A stretch of DNA of 35,136 bases, from contig JAFTCT010000050.1 in the NCBI GenBank assembly GCA_017454525.1, positions 1 through 35,136 of the forward strand, given 5' to 3'. The notes under the pieces are model-generated. The model did not search any database. It saw only the letters and a list, made by a program, of their open reading frames with translations, and was not told the DNA's origin. Both the position numbers and the translations under genes were made by a program. The DNA comes from Clostridia bacterium (GTDB lineage Bacteria; Bacillota; Clostridia; Oscillospirales; CAG-272). Below, in pieces: positions 27,441 through 35,136 of the stretch (position 1 is its first letter; each line of letters begins with the position of its first letter).

Positions 27441-27456
27441 CCATAATATGAAAGTT

Positions 27457-27500
27457 ACGGTCGCCGTTTTATTGTTCCGGCGTCGCTTCGACCGTTTTTG
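27457..27500 (+). promoter_or_regulatory. Leader hairpin with T-run, possible attenuator
   Basis: In the 5' leader of the alcohol dehydrogenase mRNA, ACGGTCG pairs with CGACCGT and is followed by TTTT. The hairpin lies between promoter and ribosome site, so it could attenuate transcription. No T-box core or other riboswitch signature that I know is present. Confidence 0.35.
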
Positions 27501-27556
27501 AGGAAAAAGCTAAAAAGGCGCGCCCGTCCGGAACGGCGACAGGAGGGGGAATACAA

Positions 27557-28765
27557 TTGGCGTTTTATCTCGGAAGAAAAGCGATCAGAAAAGTGCCGGG
27601 GACGGTGATCAAGGCGGCGCCCCTGCCGAAGCCTGAACTGATCTGCGGTTTCGGCACGCGGGACAGGGTCGGCGGGATCTGCGCGGACGCCGGATTTCGT
27701 TCGGTCCTGCTCGTCACGGACGAGACGCTCTACCGGCTCGGTCTGCACGAAAAGATCTCGGCGTCGCTTGAGGAGCAGGGCGTAAAGTACGCGGTATTCC
27801 ACGCGATCGATTCCGAACCGACGGTGAGTATCGTGGACGCCGGGAGAACAGCCGCGGCGGACTGCGGCGCCGACTGCATCGTGGCGCTCGGCGGCGGATC
27901 GGTACTGGACAGCGGAAAGATCATCGCCGCGGGCGCGCGGCATCCGCATCTGCCGATCAGTCATTATTTACACAAATTCGCGCTTGTCGAGGGCGGGACC
28001 CTGCCGATGATCAATATCCCGAGCACTGCCGGCACCGGCGCGGAGTGTACCGTCGGCGCGGTCGTCAAGAACAGATCCGGCGCCAAAAATTCGACGGTGA
28101 TCATCGGTCTGGACGTCGCGTACGTGATTCTGGACAGCGAGCTGCTCGTCGGCGCGCCGCGGAGCGTGACGACGTGGTGCGCGATCGACGCGCTCAGCCA
28201 CGGGCTGGAAGGACTGCTCGCCGACGTCGGCTCGACGGAGGACGATCTGTTCAAGAGCCGTGAATGCGTTCGGCTGATCCTTGAAAATCTGCCGCTGCTG
28301 CTGACCGATCCGAAGAACGTCGACGCGCGGCAGGCGACGCTTCTGGCGGCGCATTACGGCGGCAACGCGATCAATACGCAGCTCGCCGGATACGTGCACG
28401 CCTTCGCGCATTCGATCGGCGCGCTCTATCACATCCCGCACGGCAAGGCGATCGCGTGGTGCCTGATCCCCGTTCTTACTTCGCAGGAGTATATGCGGTA
28501 CGATGAAATGGCGGCGCTCGCAAGGCACTGCGGGCTTGCCTCGGAGGAGGACGGCGCGGAGCGCGCCGCGGACAGTCTGATCGGCGCCCTCAAGGCGCTT
28601 CTCGATCTCTGCGGGCTGGAGAAGGGCTGCGCGCCGCTGCGCGAAAAGGATTACGGCAGGCTGACGCGTATGATCGACGCCGATTCGATCAACTATTCGC
28701 CGGCGAGAACGCTGTCGGACAGCGAGATCAGGATGATCCTTGATCAGATCAGGAGAGGGTATTGA
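27557..28765 (+). CDS. Iron-containing alcohol dehydrogenase
   Basis: The 402-residue group III enzyme shows the NAD(P) loop GGGSVLDSGK, IPSTAGTGAE, and the metal ligands in AIDALSHGLEG and HAFAHSIGALYHIPHG (Asp and three His). It oxidises alcohols or reduces aldehydes with NAD(P)(H); the substrate is unknown. The start is TTG at 27557, ten bases after AGGAGGGG, and no nearby ATG fits. The aldehyde dehydrogenase starts one base after this stop region, so the two probably act in sequence on one substrate, for example alcohol to aldehyde to acid. Confidence 0.92.
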   Translation: MAFYLGRKAIRKVPGTVIKAAPLPKPELICGFGTRDRVGGICADAGFRSVLLVTDETLYRLGLHEKISASLEEQGVKYAVFHAIDSEPTVSIVDAGRTAAADCGADCIVALGGGSVLDSGKIIAAGARHPHLPISHYLHKFALVEGGTLPMINIPSTAGTGAECTVGAVVKNRSGAKNSTVIIGLDVAYVILDSELLVGAPRSVTTWCAIDALSHGLEGLLADVGSTEDDLFKSRECVRLILENLPLLLTDPKNVDARQATLLAAHYGGNAINTQLAGYVHAFAHSIGALYHIPHGKAIAWCLIPVLTSQEYMRYDEMAALARHCGLASEEDGAERAADSLIGALKALLDLCGLEKGCAPLREKDYGRLTRMIDADSINYSPARTLSDSEIRMILDQIRRGY

Positions 28766-28766
28766 A

Positions 28767-30185
28767 ATGGGCTATACGAAAGAAAGCATACAGAAAGTCG
28801 TTGAGAAGCAGAGGGCGTTCTTCCGTTCCGGCAGGACGCTGGACGTCAAATGGCGGATCGAACAGTTGAAGAAGCTGAAAAAAGCGGTCCTCGACCATGA
28901 GGAATCACTAAAGGAGGCGCTGTACGAGGATCTCGGAAAAAGCCCGTTTGAAGCGTATCTGTGCGATATCGGTCCCGTGATCGTCGAGGTGAACGAGATC
29001 CTGCGCGGGCTGAAGAAATGGGCAAGACCCGAAAAGCATTTCAGCGGTCTGATGTGCTTCCCGAGCACCGTGACCACGGTCTATAAGATGCCCTACGGCG
29101 TGTCGCTGGTCATCAGTCCGTTCAATTTTCCGGTGCTTCTGACGCTCGGCGTGCTGGCGGCGAGCATCTCGGCGGGAAACACGGCGGTGATCAAGGCGAG
29201 CTCCAAGTCGGCGGCAAGCACGGCGGCGCTGCAGAAGCTGATCGCCGACGTCTTCCCCGAGGAGTACGTGACGGTCATCGACGGCGGGCACGACGTCGCC
29301 GATATGTGCCTTTCCGAGCGCTTCGACAAGATCTTCTATACCGGCTCTCCCGCCGTGGCGAAGCACGTTCTGGAAGCCGCTTCGCACAATCTGACCTCGG
29401 TCGCGCTGGAGCTGGGCGGCGAGACGGGCAACTGGTGCGTGATCCGCAAGGACGCGGATCTGAGGGACGCCGCGCGCAAGATCGCCTTCTTCAAACTCTG
29501 CAACGCCGGTCAGATCTGCATCAATATCAATCAGATCGCCGTCGCGGAGGAGGTCGCCGACGACTTCCTCGACGCGCTCAAAAGTGAGTTCGTCCGTCAG
29601 ATCGGGGAAAAAGCGGAGGAAAATCCCGATTATCCGAAGCTGATCACAAGCGCGGTCTACGACAAATGCGTCAGACTGACCGCGGAATATAAGGACAGAG
29701 TGGTTTTCGGCGGCGCCGGAAACAGAGAAAGCCGCCGCTTCGAGCCGACGGTCATCTATCCGGTGAACGAGAACGAGGATCTCGTAAAGCACGAACTGTT
29801 CTGCCCGATCCTGCCGGTCGTCCCCTATAAGGACCGGGAGATCGACCGGATCATGGAGGTGATCGCCGACCGCGAGCATCCGCTTTCGATGTACGTCTTC
29901 ACGTCCGACAAAAAATGGGCGAAGAAGGTCATGTCCACGTACCAGTTCGGCGGCGGCTGCATCAACGAGGTCTGCGTGCACATGATGGTCAAGGGCGTGC
30001 CCTTCAACGGCACCGGCCATTCCGGCATGGGCGCGTATCACGGCGAATGGGGCTTCCGGGAATTCACGCATCCGCAGACCGTGCTGACGGGGAGAACGCG
30101 CTTCAATCTGTCTCTGCGCGAGCACCCCTATTCCGGCAGGAAAGGCGAAAAGAAAATGTCGCTGCTGAAACGATTTGAAAAATGA
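28767..30185 (+). CDS. Aldehyde dehydrogenase (class 3-like)
   Basis: The 472-residue protein has the class 3 layout: DLGKSPFEAYL, the cofactor-site SPFNFPV, ALELGGE with the general base Glu215, and CNAGQICIN with catalytic Cys251. The 36-residue spacing is normal. Class 3 enzymes oxidise medium-chain or aromatic aldehydes to acids with NAD(P). GGETGNW replaces the more usual GGKSP, so cofactor preference may differ. The ATG at 28767 follows AGGAGAGGG, which lies in the end of the alcohol dehydrogenase gene. It is co-transcribed with that gene. Confidence 0.92.
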   Translation: MGYTKESIQKVVEKQRAFFRSGRTLDVKWRIEQLKKLKKAVLDHEESLKEALYEDLGKSPFEAYLCDIGPVIVEVNEILRGLKKWARPEKHFSGLMCFPSTVTTVYKMPYGVSLVISPFNFPVLLTLGVLAASISAGNTAVIKASSKSAASTAALQKLIADVFPEEYVTVIDGGHDVADMCLSERFDKIFYTGSPAVAKHVLEAASHNLTSVALELGGETGNWCVIRKDADLRDAARKIAFFKLCNAGQICININQIAVAEEVADDFLDALKSEFVRQIGEKAEENPDYPKLITSAVYDKCVRLTAEYKDRVVFGGAGNRESRRFEPTVIYPVNENEDLVKHELFCPILPVVPYKDREIDRIMEVIADREHPLSMYVFTSDKKWAKKVMSTYQFGGGCINEVCVHMMVKGVPFNGTGHSGMGAYHGEWGFREFTHPQTVLTGRTRFNLSLREHPYSGRKGEKKMSLLKRFEK

Positions 30186-30222
30186 GACCGGAAGACGGTT
30201 GTAAACGGAAAGGTAAACGGCG

Positions 30223-30945
30223 ATGAAAAGAATTATCTGCATCATTCTTGTACTGGTATCGGTCACGGCGCTGTGCGCCTGCGGCGCAAAGAAACCGACC
30301 GACGACGAACTCTACGCGAACGCCGTGCGCGACGCGGTATTCGCCGATGAAGACGAAGTGCTGCCGCTTGTCAACATTTCGGAAAACAGCCGGAACGTGA
30401 TCCGGAGCGCGGACAAAACGAAGGTGCTCGTCGCGTTCATGCACAAGTATCCCGACAGTTATCCGGCGGGCGAGGAGATCGAACTGAAATGGGGCAACGT
30501 CTGGTGCGTGTCCGCGGGCGAATTCTATACGTGGATCAAAAACAACGGCAAGGGCGTTGAAGACTGGACGAAGCGGCTGCATCAGGTGATGGGTATGCCC
30601 TATACGAAAGGGTATAATACCGTCACGGCGCTCTGGATCGACGCTTCTCTGATCTACCGGCCGGCGTACGTCACCGACGCGGATTCCGCGATGAAAACGA
30701 CGCTCGAAAAGACCGGCAACGATGAATTCGACGCCTCCTACAAGACCTGGTTCGACGGGAATATCGTCTGGTCCTATTTCGACAGCGCCTATCCATGGAC
30801 GCGCCTCGGCTATACCTACGACTGGGCGGACAACGGCACCGAGTACGGCCTTTCGGAATTTCTCGTCTTCTCGGGCGCGCAGGCAAAAGTCGAATATACG
30901 TATACGGTGGACGAATTCGTGAATTTCGCCCAAAAAACGGAGTGA
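30223..30945 (+). CDS. Lipoprotein of unknown function
   Basis: The 240-residue protein has a lipoprotein signal, MKRII then a hydrophobic run and LCAC, with Cys18 or Cys20 as lipid anchor, and should sit on the outer face of the membrane. The mature part is rich in aromatic residues and acidic patches (for example TYDWADNGTEYG); I do not recognise a domain. GGAAAGG precedes the ATG. It lies 37 bases after the aldehyde dehydrogenase without an evident terminator, so it could be co-transcribed. It is about the same size as the lipoprotein at 309-1001, but I see no sequence similarity. Confidence 0.7.
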   Translation: MKRIICIILVLVSVTALCACGAKKPTDDELYANAVRDAVFADEDEVLPLVNISENSRNVIRSADKTKVLVAFMHKYPDSYPAGEEIELKWGNVWCVSAGEFYTWIKNNGKGVEDWTKRLHQVMGMPYTKGYNTVTALWIDASLIYRPAYVTDADSAMKTTLEKTGNDEFDASYKTWFDGNIVWSYFDSAYPWTRLGYTYDWADNGTEYGLSEFLVFSGAQAKVEYTYTVDEFVNFAQKTE

Positions 30946-30967
30946 ACGGCTGATTCCGCCCGAAGTC

Positions 30968-30996
30968 TTGATTTCCGGTGCGGAATGTGCTATGAT
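30968..30996 (+). promoter_or_regulatory. Promoter of the PfkB kinase gene
   Basis: TTGATT (30968-30973) and TATGAT (30991-30996), preceded by TG, are 17 bases apart. Confidence 0.65.
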
Positions 30997-31041
30997 AGAA
31001 AAGGGAACAGTATTACTGCACACTTTGAAAGGATGACGTTT

Positions 31042-32016
31042 ATGATGAGAAAAGAATACGACGTCGTGACGCTCGGAGAACTGCTGATCGATTTCACCGA
31101 ATACGGGACGAGCGCGCAGGGAAACCCTCTGTGGGAAGCCAATCCCGGCGGCGCGCCCTGCAACGTGCTGGCGATGCTGCGCAGGCTGGGGAAACAGACG
31201 GCGTTCATCGGCAAGGTCGGACGCGACGTCTACGGTGACCAGCTGCGCGCGGCGCTGGTCGAAACGGGCATCGACACAACGGGTCTGCTCACGGACGAAA
31301 AGGTGCATACCACCCTTGCGATCGTGCATAAAAAGCCCGACGGAGACCGCGATTTCTCCTTCTACCGGGAGCCGGGCGCCGATATGAACATCCGCTATGA
31401 GGAAGTGCCCGAAGGGCTCATCGAGAACGCGCGGATCTTCCATTTCGGCACGCTCTCGATGACCCACGCGACCAACCGCGACGCGACGGTCCGCGCGGTG
31501 GCGCGCGCAAGGGAGTGCGGGGCGCTGATCTCCTTCGACCCCAACCTCAGACGTCCGCTCTGGGCGGACGAATCGGAGATGCGCGCGCAGATGGCGTGGG
31601 GACTGGGGCAGTGCGATATTTTAAAGATCTCCGACGACGAAATCTTCTTCTTTACCGGCGAAAAGGATTTCGCCGCCGCGTCAAAGAAGCTGACGAAACA
31701 GTTCCCGAATATCCGTCTCCTCACCGTCACCGCGGGACCGGACGGCAGTTACTGTTCCTACGGCGGCTTTTTCGAGTACGTTCCGGCGTTCCTTATGAAG
31801 AACACCGTCGAAACGACGGGCGCGGGCGACACCTACGGCGCGTGCGTGCTCAACTATATCCTCGAACACGGGATCTGCGGCCTTGAAGCGAAGGATCTGC
31901 GCGAAATGATGACCTTCGCGGGCGCCGCCGCGGCGATCGTCACCACGAGAAAGGGCGCGCTGCGCGTGATGCCGACAAGGGAAGAAGTGAACGCGCTGAT
32001 CGCCGAAAGAAAATAA
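31042..32016 (+). CDS. PfkB-family carbohydrate kinase (fructokinase-like)
   Basis: The 324-residue ribokinase-fold enzyme has GGAPCNVLAMLRRLG and FIGKVGRDVYG at the sugar site, and TTGAGDTYGA with catalytic Asp263 near the ATP site. It phosphorylates a sugar with ATP in the cytoplasm. Sequence features such as DFTEYG and GGAPCNVA-type motifs are commonest in fructokinases, so fructose is the first guess. The ATG at 31042 has AAAGGA eight bases upstream. It is transcribed alone and followed by a terminator-like hairpin at 32027. Confidence 0.9.
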   Translation: MMRKEYDVVTLGELLIDFTEYGTSAQGNPLWEANPGGAPCNVLAMLRRLGKQTAFIGKVGRDVYGDQLRAALVETGIDTTGLLTDEKVHTTLAIVHKKPDGDRDFSFYREPGADMNIRYEEVPEGLIENARIFHFGTLSMTHATNRDATVRAVARARECGALISFDPNLRRPLWADESEMRAQMAWGLGQCDILKISDDEIFFFTGEKDFAAASKKLTKQFPNIRLLTVTAGPDGSYCSYGGFFEYVPAFLMKNTVETTGAGDTYGACVLNYILEHGICGLEAKDLREMMTFAGAAAAIVTTRKGALRVMPTREEVNALIAERK

Positions 32017-32026
32017 TACCGGAAGC

Positions 32027-32067
32027 GGCGTTTTCGTCTGTGCTTTGCAGAGCGAAGGCGCCCTTTT
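32027..32067 (+). terminator. Terminator-like hairpin after the PfkB gene
   Basis: GGCGTTTTCG pairs with CGAAGGCGCC (two G-U pairs), extended by TCTG/CAGA with one bulge, and is followed by CTTTT. Confidence 0.5.
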
Positions 32068-32082
32068 CGTACCGTCAGGCGT

Positions 32083-32363
32083 ATGATGAAGAATATTGTG
32101 ACAAATCCCTATCTTCCGCCGTACGAGTATATCCCCGACGGCGAGCCGCGCGTCTTCGGCGACCGGCTTTACGTTTACGGCAGTCACGACCGGTTCAACG
32201 GCGATTTTTTCTGCGAAAACGATTACGTCTGCCGGTCCGCGTCAAGGCGGGCGACGTCCTCCTTGACGCCCCGATCTCTCCCGCACGCGGCGCGCACCCC
32301 CTTTATATCCGCTATGCGGGGAAGGGGAAATTCGCGCTGTATTCCTTTGAAATGCATGGATGA
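32083..32363 (+). pseudogene. GH43 glycosidase remnant with internal deletion
   Basis: The first 50 codons read as the start of a GH43 beta-xylosidase/arabinofuranosidase: NPYLPPYEYIPDGEPRVFGD and YVYGSHDRFNG, followed by FCENDYVC. After about base 32232 that frame turns into Arg/Ser-rich nonsense. Another frame then reads RVKAGDVLLDAPISPARGAH followed by LYIRYAGKGKFALYSFEMHG and a stop, like the C-terminal end of the same family. The central several hundred residues, with the catalytic core, are gone. One large out-of-frame deletion explains the picture. Confidence 0.75.
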
Positions 32364-32398
32364 AAATACTTCAGAACGTCAAAAATAAGGAGTTTGCA

Positions 32399-32827
32399 AT
32401 GTCGAAAAAGAAAAAATACCCGTGGAACAAGCTGCCTTCGGGCAAAAAAGAGAAGAAAGAGGATGATCCCGCCGAATTTGAGTCGGTCTACGCCGGCCCC
32501 GACTTTTTCGGGGAAGACGGCGGCGAGACTGCGGATCCGGCCGGAAAAGAGCGGGAGACGAGCGCCGGGACGGCGGAAAACGCGGGAGATCAGCCCTCGC
32601 CTTTGCCGTCTGTTGAGCCGGATCCGCGGATGTTCCTCTGCGTTTACGCGGGACCTGAGTATTTCGAGTCGCGCGCCTCCGGCGCAGGCGGCGGGGCGCC
32701 GACCGTGAGCGTGAAGCCGGGAAAATCGGCGTATTACTGCCCGAACTGCGGCTTCCCGGTTCCTGCAGACGCGAAATACTGTCCGGGATGCGGCGCCGCG
32801 CAGCCCGTCAAAAAGAACAATGAATAA
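32399..32827 (+). CDS. Zinc-ribbon protein with two VYAGP motifs
   Basis: The 142-residue protein is Lys-rich at the start and mostly disordered (Glu, Asp, Gly, Pro). It carries two copies of a short motif, ESVYAGPDFF (about 28-37) and LCVYAGPEYF (about 79-88). It ends in a zinc ribbon, CPNCGFPVPADAKYCPGCG. AAGGAG lies six bases before the ATG at 32399. The gene overlaps the radical SAM/SPASM gene by eight bases, which suggests a direct functional link: it may be substrate, carrier or partner of that enzyme. Many bacterial zinc-ribbon proteins have no known role, so this is inference. Confidence 0.75.
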   Translation: MSKKKKYPWNKLPSGKKEKKEDDPAEFESVYAGPDFFGEDGGETADPAGKERETSAGTAENAGDQPSPLPSVEPDPRMFLCVYAGPEYFESRASGAGGGAPTVSVKPGKSAYYCPNCGFPVPADAKYCPGCGAAQPVKKNNE

Positions 32828-33842
32828 AGCGCGCTGGCAGCTTGACAGCTGCGTATGGGAGGTCACGCTCGCCTGTCCCTTTCACTGCGCCTACTGCGGC
32901 TCCTGCGCCGGGAAAGCGCGCGAGAACGAGTTGTCGACCGCCGAGTGCGCGGACGTGGCGCGCCAGCTGAGCGCCCTTGGATGCAGGCGGGTCTCGCTTA
33001 TCGGCGGCGAGGTGTTCCTGCGGCCCGACTGGACCGGGATCGTGCAGGCGCTCGTTTCCCGCGGGATCAGGGTCTGCATCATTACGAACGGTTACAGAAT
33101 GACGCCCGGCGTCCTGTCGTCCTTGAGGGAACTGCGCGTCGAATCGGTCGCGGTGTCCGTCGACGGCCCGCGGGATCTGCACGACGCGCTGCGGCAGGAG
33201 GGCAGCTTCGACCGTGCGCTCGAAACGGTCGGCGCCCTTGCGCGCGCCGGGATCCCCGTTTCGGTCATCAGCGCCCTGCGCCGCGACAACGCCCTGCGTC
33301 TGCCCGAATTCTATGAAACCGTGAAAACGCTGCCCGTCTTCGCCTGGCAGATCCAGGCGTGCAGTCCGATGGGCGCCGCGGGCAAAAACGGGATCGACGT
33401 CTCTTTTGACGCGGGCGCGGTGCTGGCGTTCGTTTCAGGGGTGCGGGAGAGCGCGCCGTTCGCCGTCGGCGTCGCCGACAATATCGGCTACTACACGCCC
33501 GAGGAGGGCGGGGTGCGCGGCAGGAGCGGCGTCTGCTTTACCGGATGCAGCGCGGGGCTTACGACGCTCGGCATCGACAGCGTCGGAAACGTGCGCGGTT
33601 GTGAATCGATGTACGACAAGCACTTCATCGAGGGCAATCTGCGCGCGCGGTCGCTCGCTGATATCTGGAACGATCCGGACGCCTTTGCCTATAACCGCCG
33701 CTTTGACCGCGCGATGCTCGAGGGAAAGTGCGCTTCCTGCCCGCACGGTGAGATCTGCGCCGGCGGATGCCGGTCGTATAATTATTTTGCGGGCGGACGG
33801 CTGTATGAAAGTCCGCTGTGCGCGCGAAAGGAGAAGCTTTGA
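32820..33842 (+). CDS. Radical SAM/SPASM-domain enzyme
   Basis: The 340-residue enzyme has the CxxxCxxC motif at Cys19, Cys23 and Cys26 (CPFHCAYC) for the SAM-binding [4Fe-4S] cluster, then a partial TIM barrel with SLIGGEVFLRPDW. The C-terminal Cys pattern (GVCFTGCSAG, RGCESMYD, CASCPHGEICAGGCRSYNYF, LCARK) matches SPASM domains holding auxiliary clusters. SPASM enzymes usually modify peptides or proteins, including RiPP precursors and sulfatases. It has no clear ribosome site and starts inside the zinc-ribbon gene, so translation is coupled. The phosphodiesterase gene overlaps its stop. Confidence 0.9.
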   Translation: MNKARWQLDSCVWEVTLACPFHCAYCGSCAGKARENELSTAECADVARQLSALGCRRVSLIGGEVFLRPDWTGIVQALVSRGIRVCIITNGYRMTPGVLSSLRELRVESVAVSVDGPRDLHDALRQEGSFDRALETVGALARAGIPVSVISALRRDNALRLPEFYETVKTLPVFAWQIQACSPMGAAGKNGIDVSFDAGAVLAFVSGVRESAPFAVGVADNIGYYTPEEGGVRGRSGVCFTGCSAGLTTLGIDSVGNVRGCESMYDKHFIEGNLRARSLADIWNDPDAFAYNRRFDRAMLEGKCASCPHGEICAGGCRSYNYFAGGRLYESPLCARKEKL

Positions 33843-34342
33843 GACTGTTTATCGCCGTGAAGCCCGACGGTGCGATCGTGAAGAATATGACGGCGCTTCA
33901 GAATTCCTGGCGCCGGGAACGCATCGGCGGCAACTATACCAAACCTGAGAATATCCACCTGACGCTCGCCTTCATCGGCGAGTATCCGAACGCCGACGGG
34001 GTGACCGACTGCCTTGAAAAACTCCGCTTTTCGCCCTTTGTCGTCGAGACCGGCGCGGTCGGGACCTTCGGCGACCTCTGGTGGGCGGGACTGAAGGAGT
34101 GTCCCCCGCTCAACGCCCTCGCGGCGCGCGTAAGGAAACTGCTCTCGGACGGCGGGATCCCCTTCGACCGCAAGCGGTTTTCTCCCCATATCACCCTGAT
34201 CCGTCAGCCGACCGTCCCCCTCCCGCCGCCGATCGCCCTCGCGCCGGCGTCAATGACCGTCGACAGCGTTTCGCTCATGCGCTCCGACCGCGGGAAACAC
34301 GGGATGATCTATACCGAGATCGCGCGGAGCGCGCCCCTTTAG
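33839..34342 (+). CDS. thpR: RNA 2',3'-cyclic phosphodiesterase (LigT family)
   Basis: The 167-residue protein of the 2H phosphoesterase fold has the two required His-x-Thr motifs, HLTLAFIG and HITLIR. It opens 2',3'-cyclic phosphate ends on RNA. The start is TTG at 33839, which overlaps the stop of the radical SAM gene and follows AAAGGAG; the translation then reads MRLFIAVKP, the usual family start. The last codons (about ARSAPL-stop) lie within a copy of the dispersed repeat seen downstream, so the C-terminus was probably rebuilt by repeat insertion. Confidence 0.88.
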   Translation: MRLFIAVKPDGAIVKNMTALQNSWRRERIGGNYTKPENIHLTLAFIGEYPNADGVTDCLEKLRFSPFVVETGAVGTFGDLWWAGLKECPPLNALAARVRKLLSDGGIPFDRKRFSPHITLIRQPTVPLPPPIALAPASMTVDSVSLMRSDRGKHGMIYTEIARSAPL

Positions 34343-34912
34343 GCGCCACCCTTTCGGAAAGGGTGGCAGAGGAGCCTTCCCCGATGGGGGGAAGGGGTTC
34401 CCCGAATAGCGCGACGTAAGGAGCGGTGTTCGGGGGTTCCCGGTAAGGTGTCGCTTGCCGACGGATGAGGCAAAACACTACCATTGGGCTATGGTTTCGG
34501 CGACGCCGACGAAACGAACAATGCGTCACTGCTTCAACGGAACAATTGCGCGCGAAGCGCGCCTCCTTTAGGCGCCACCCTTTCGGAAAGGGGGGCTAAG
34601 GTGCCTTCTCCGATGGGAGAAGGTGTCGCTTGCCGACGGATGAGGCCGATGCCTTTTTGTGGGCAAAGGTGTCGGCGACGCCGACGAAATGAACAGAGAA
34701 TTACTGTTTTACCGGAACAATTACGCGCGGAGCGCGCCTTTTAGGCGCCACCCTTTCGGAAAGGGTGGCTAAGGTGCCTTCTCCGATGGGAGAAGGTGTC
34801 GCTTGCCGACGGATGAGGCCGATGCCTTTTCGTGGGCAAAGGTGTCGGCGACGCCGACGAAACAAGCAGTACGTTACTGCTAAACCGGAACAATTGCAAG
34901 CAAAGAATATAG
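34325..34912 (+). repeat. Three direct copies of a dispersed intergenic repeat
   Basis: Each copy starts with a CGCG-rich segment and GGCGCC (34342, 34571, 34744). Each continues with the hairpin CCACCCTTTCGGAAAGGGTGG or a variant, a second hairpin CTTCTCCGATGGGAGAAG, CGCTTGCCGACGGATGAGG, and GTCGGCGACGCCGACGAA. Copies 2 and 3 are 173 bases apart and nearly identical. Copy 1 carries about 48 extra bases with its own GGGGTTCCCCG/CGGGGGTTCCCGG symmetry. I see no transposase or coding potential. Confidence 0.85.
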
Positions 34913-35065
34913 GTTATTCACAATCGAACTGTCTGCTCCCGGATATCAAACCATATAATAAAACAGACTGCAAACAACTTTTTTGAAAGAAAGAAAAAAT
35001 AGAAAAAAGAGCAGGTTTACATTACCGACGTCAGATTTATCACAGATAATCAAGATATCATTCTG
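34913..35065. other. AT-rich spacer between repeat copies
   Basis: I find no gene, promoter of consensus quality or structured element here. The base composition is far more AT-rich than the repeats on both sides. Confidence 0.5.
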
Positions 35066-35136
35066 TCGGCTTCGCCGACGCCATAGCCCAACGGTAGTGT
35101 TTTGCCTCATCCGTCGGCAAGCGACACCTTCTCCCA
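35066..35136 (-). repeat. Inverted copy of the dispersed repeat, cut by the window end
   Basis: Read on the minus strand this matches the middle of copy 1: GAGAAGGTGTCGCTTGCCGA, then GGATGAGGCAAAACACTACC, then TTGGGCTATGG and GTCGGCG. It shares the AAAACACTACC segment only with copy 1, not with copies 2 and 3, and continues beyond the window. Confidence 0.85.

Noticed and set aside
27441..27556. A third T-box before the alcohol dehydrogenase
   Set aside because: No AGAGAG stem base and no TGGTACC core are present in this leader.
28908..31467. Long minus-strand frames opposite the aldehyde dehydrogenase, lipoprotein and kinase
   Set aside because: No domain and poor start signals; the opposite genes have clear catalytic motifs.
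34325..34912. Possible CRISPR array
   Set aside because: The units are about 170-230 bases, contain internal hairpins and lack short regular repeats with unique spacers; no cas genes are present.

Overview
The window looks like chromosomal DNA from an anaerobic Gram-positive bacterium of the class Clostridia, probably an uncultured gut or rumen member. The evidence is strong AGGAGG-type ribosome sites, TTGACA-17-TATAAT-type promoters, two T-box leaders, ferredoxin-dependent oxidoreductases, GC-rich coding sequence with AT-rich spacers, and several TTG or GTG starts. The taxonomic guess is inference; there is no rRNA here.

Left part (1-12255). A cut-off GNAT acetyltransferase is followed by a lipoprotein with an Ig-like domain, an AT-rich small membrane protein, and a gene-free stretch of tandem repeats ending at a CAU tRNA on the minus strand. 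A long minus-strand block follows. Read in transcription order it holds a beta-rich protein of unknown function (12255-11614), a fused ABC ATPase/FtsX-type permease, a TPR protein and a DUF4037 nucleotidyltransferase-like protein. It ends with two exported carbohydrate-active proteins carrying long Thr-Pro tracts: an SGNH/CE2-like esterase lipoprotein and a GH36-like glycosidase with a C-terminal membrane anchor.

Central part (12383-27357) is the most interesting region. A T-box leader with a probable Leu (CTC) specifier controls an isopropylmalate-synthase-like protein that has lost its metal ligands but keeps the LeuA leucine-binding domain, and then a TIM-barrel/acyl-CoA-synthetase fusion. 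A STAS protein with a partner follows from its own promoter. A second T-box, with a probable Ile (ATC) specifier, precedes two tandem XRE-cupin-acyl-CoA-synthetase fusions, a branched-chain aminotransferase, a P-loop ATPase, a ferredoxin and the three subunits of a VOR-type 2-oxoacid:ferredoxin oxidoreductase. T-boxes switch genes on when a tRNA is uncharged. The set therefore reads most simply as a biosynthetic route: branched short-chain acids are activated to acyl-CoA, reductively carboxylated to 2-oxoacids, and transaminated to Ile, Leu or Val. The chemistry is known from anaerobes; the T-box control, the regulator-enzyme fusions and the leucine-sensing pseudoenzyme look unusual.

Right part (27400-35136). 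An iron alcohol dehydrogenase and an aldehyde dehydrogenase form a pair, followed by a lipoprotein, a PfkB sugar kinase and a deletion remnant of a GH43 glycosidase. A zinc-ribbon protein with two VYAGP motifs overlaps a radical SAM/SPASM enzyme, which overlaps an RNA 2',3'-cyclic phosphodiesterase. The window ends in a cluster of a dispersed repeat family with one inverted copy at the edge.
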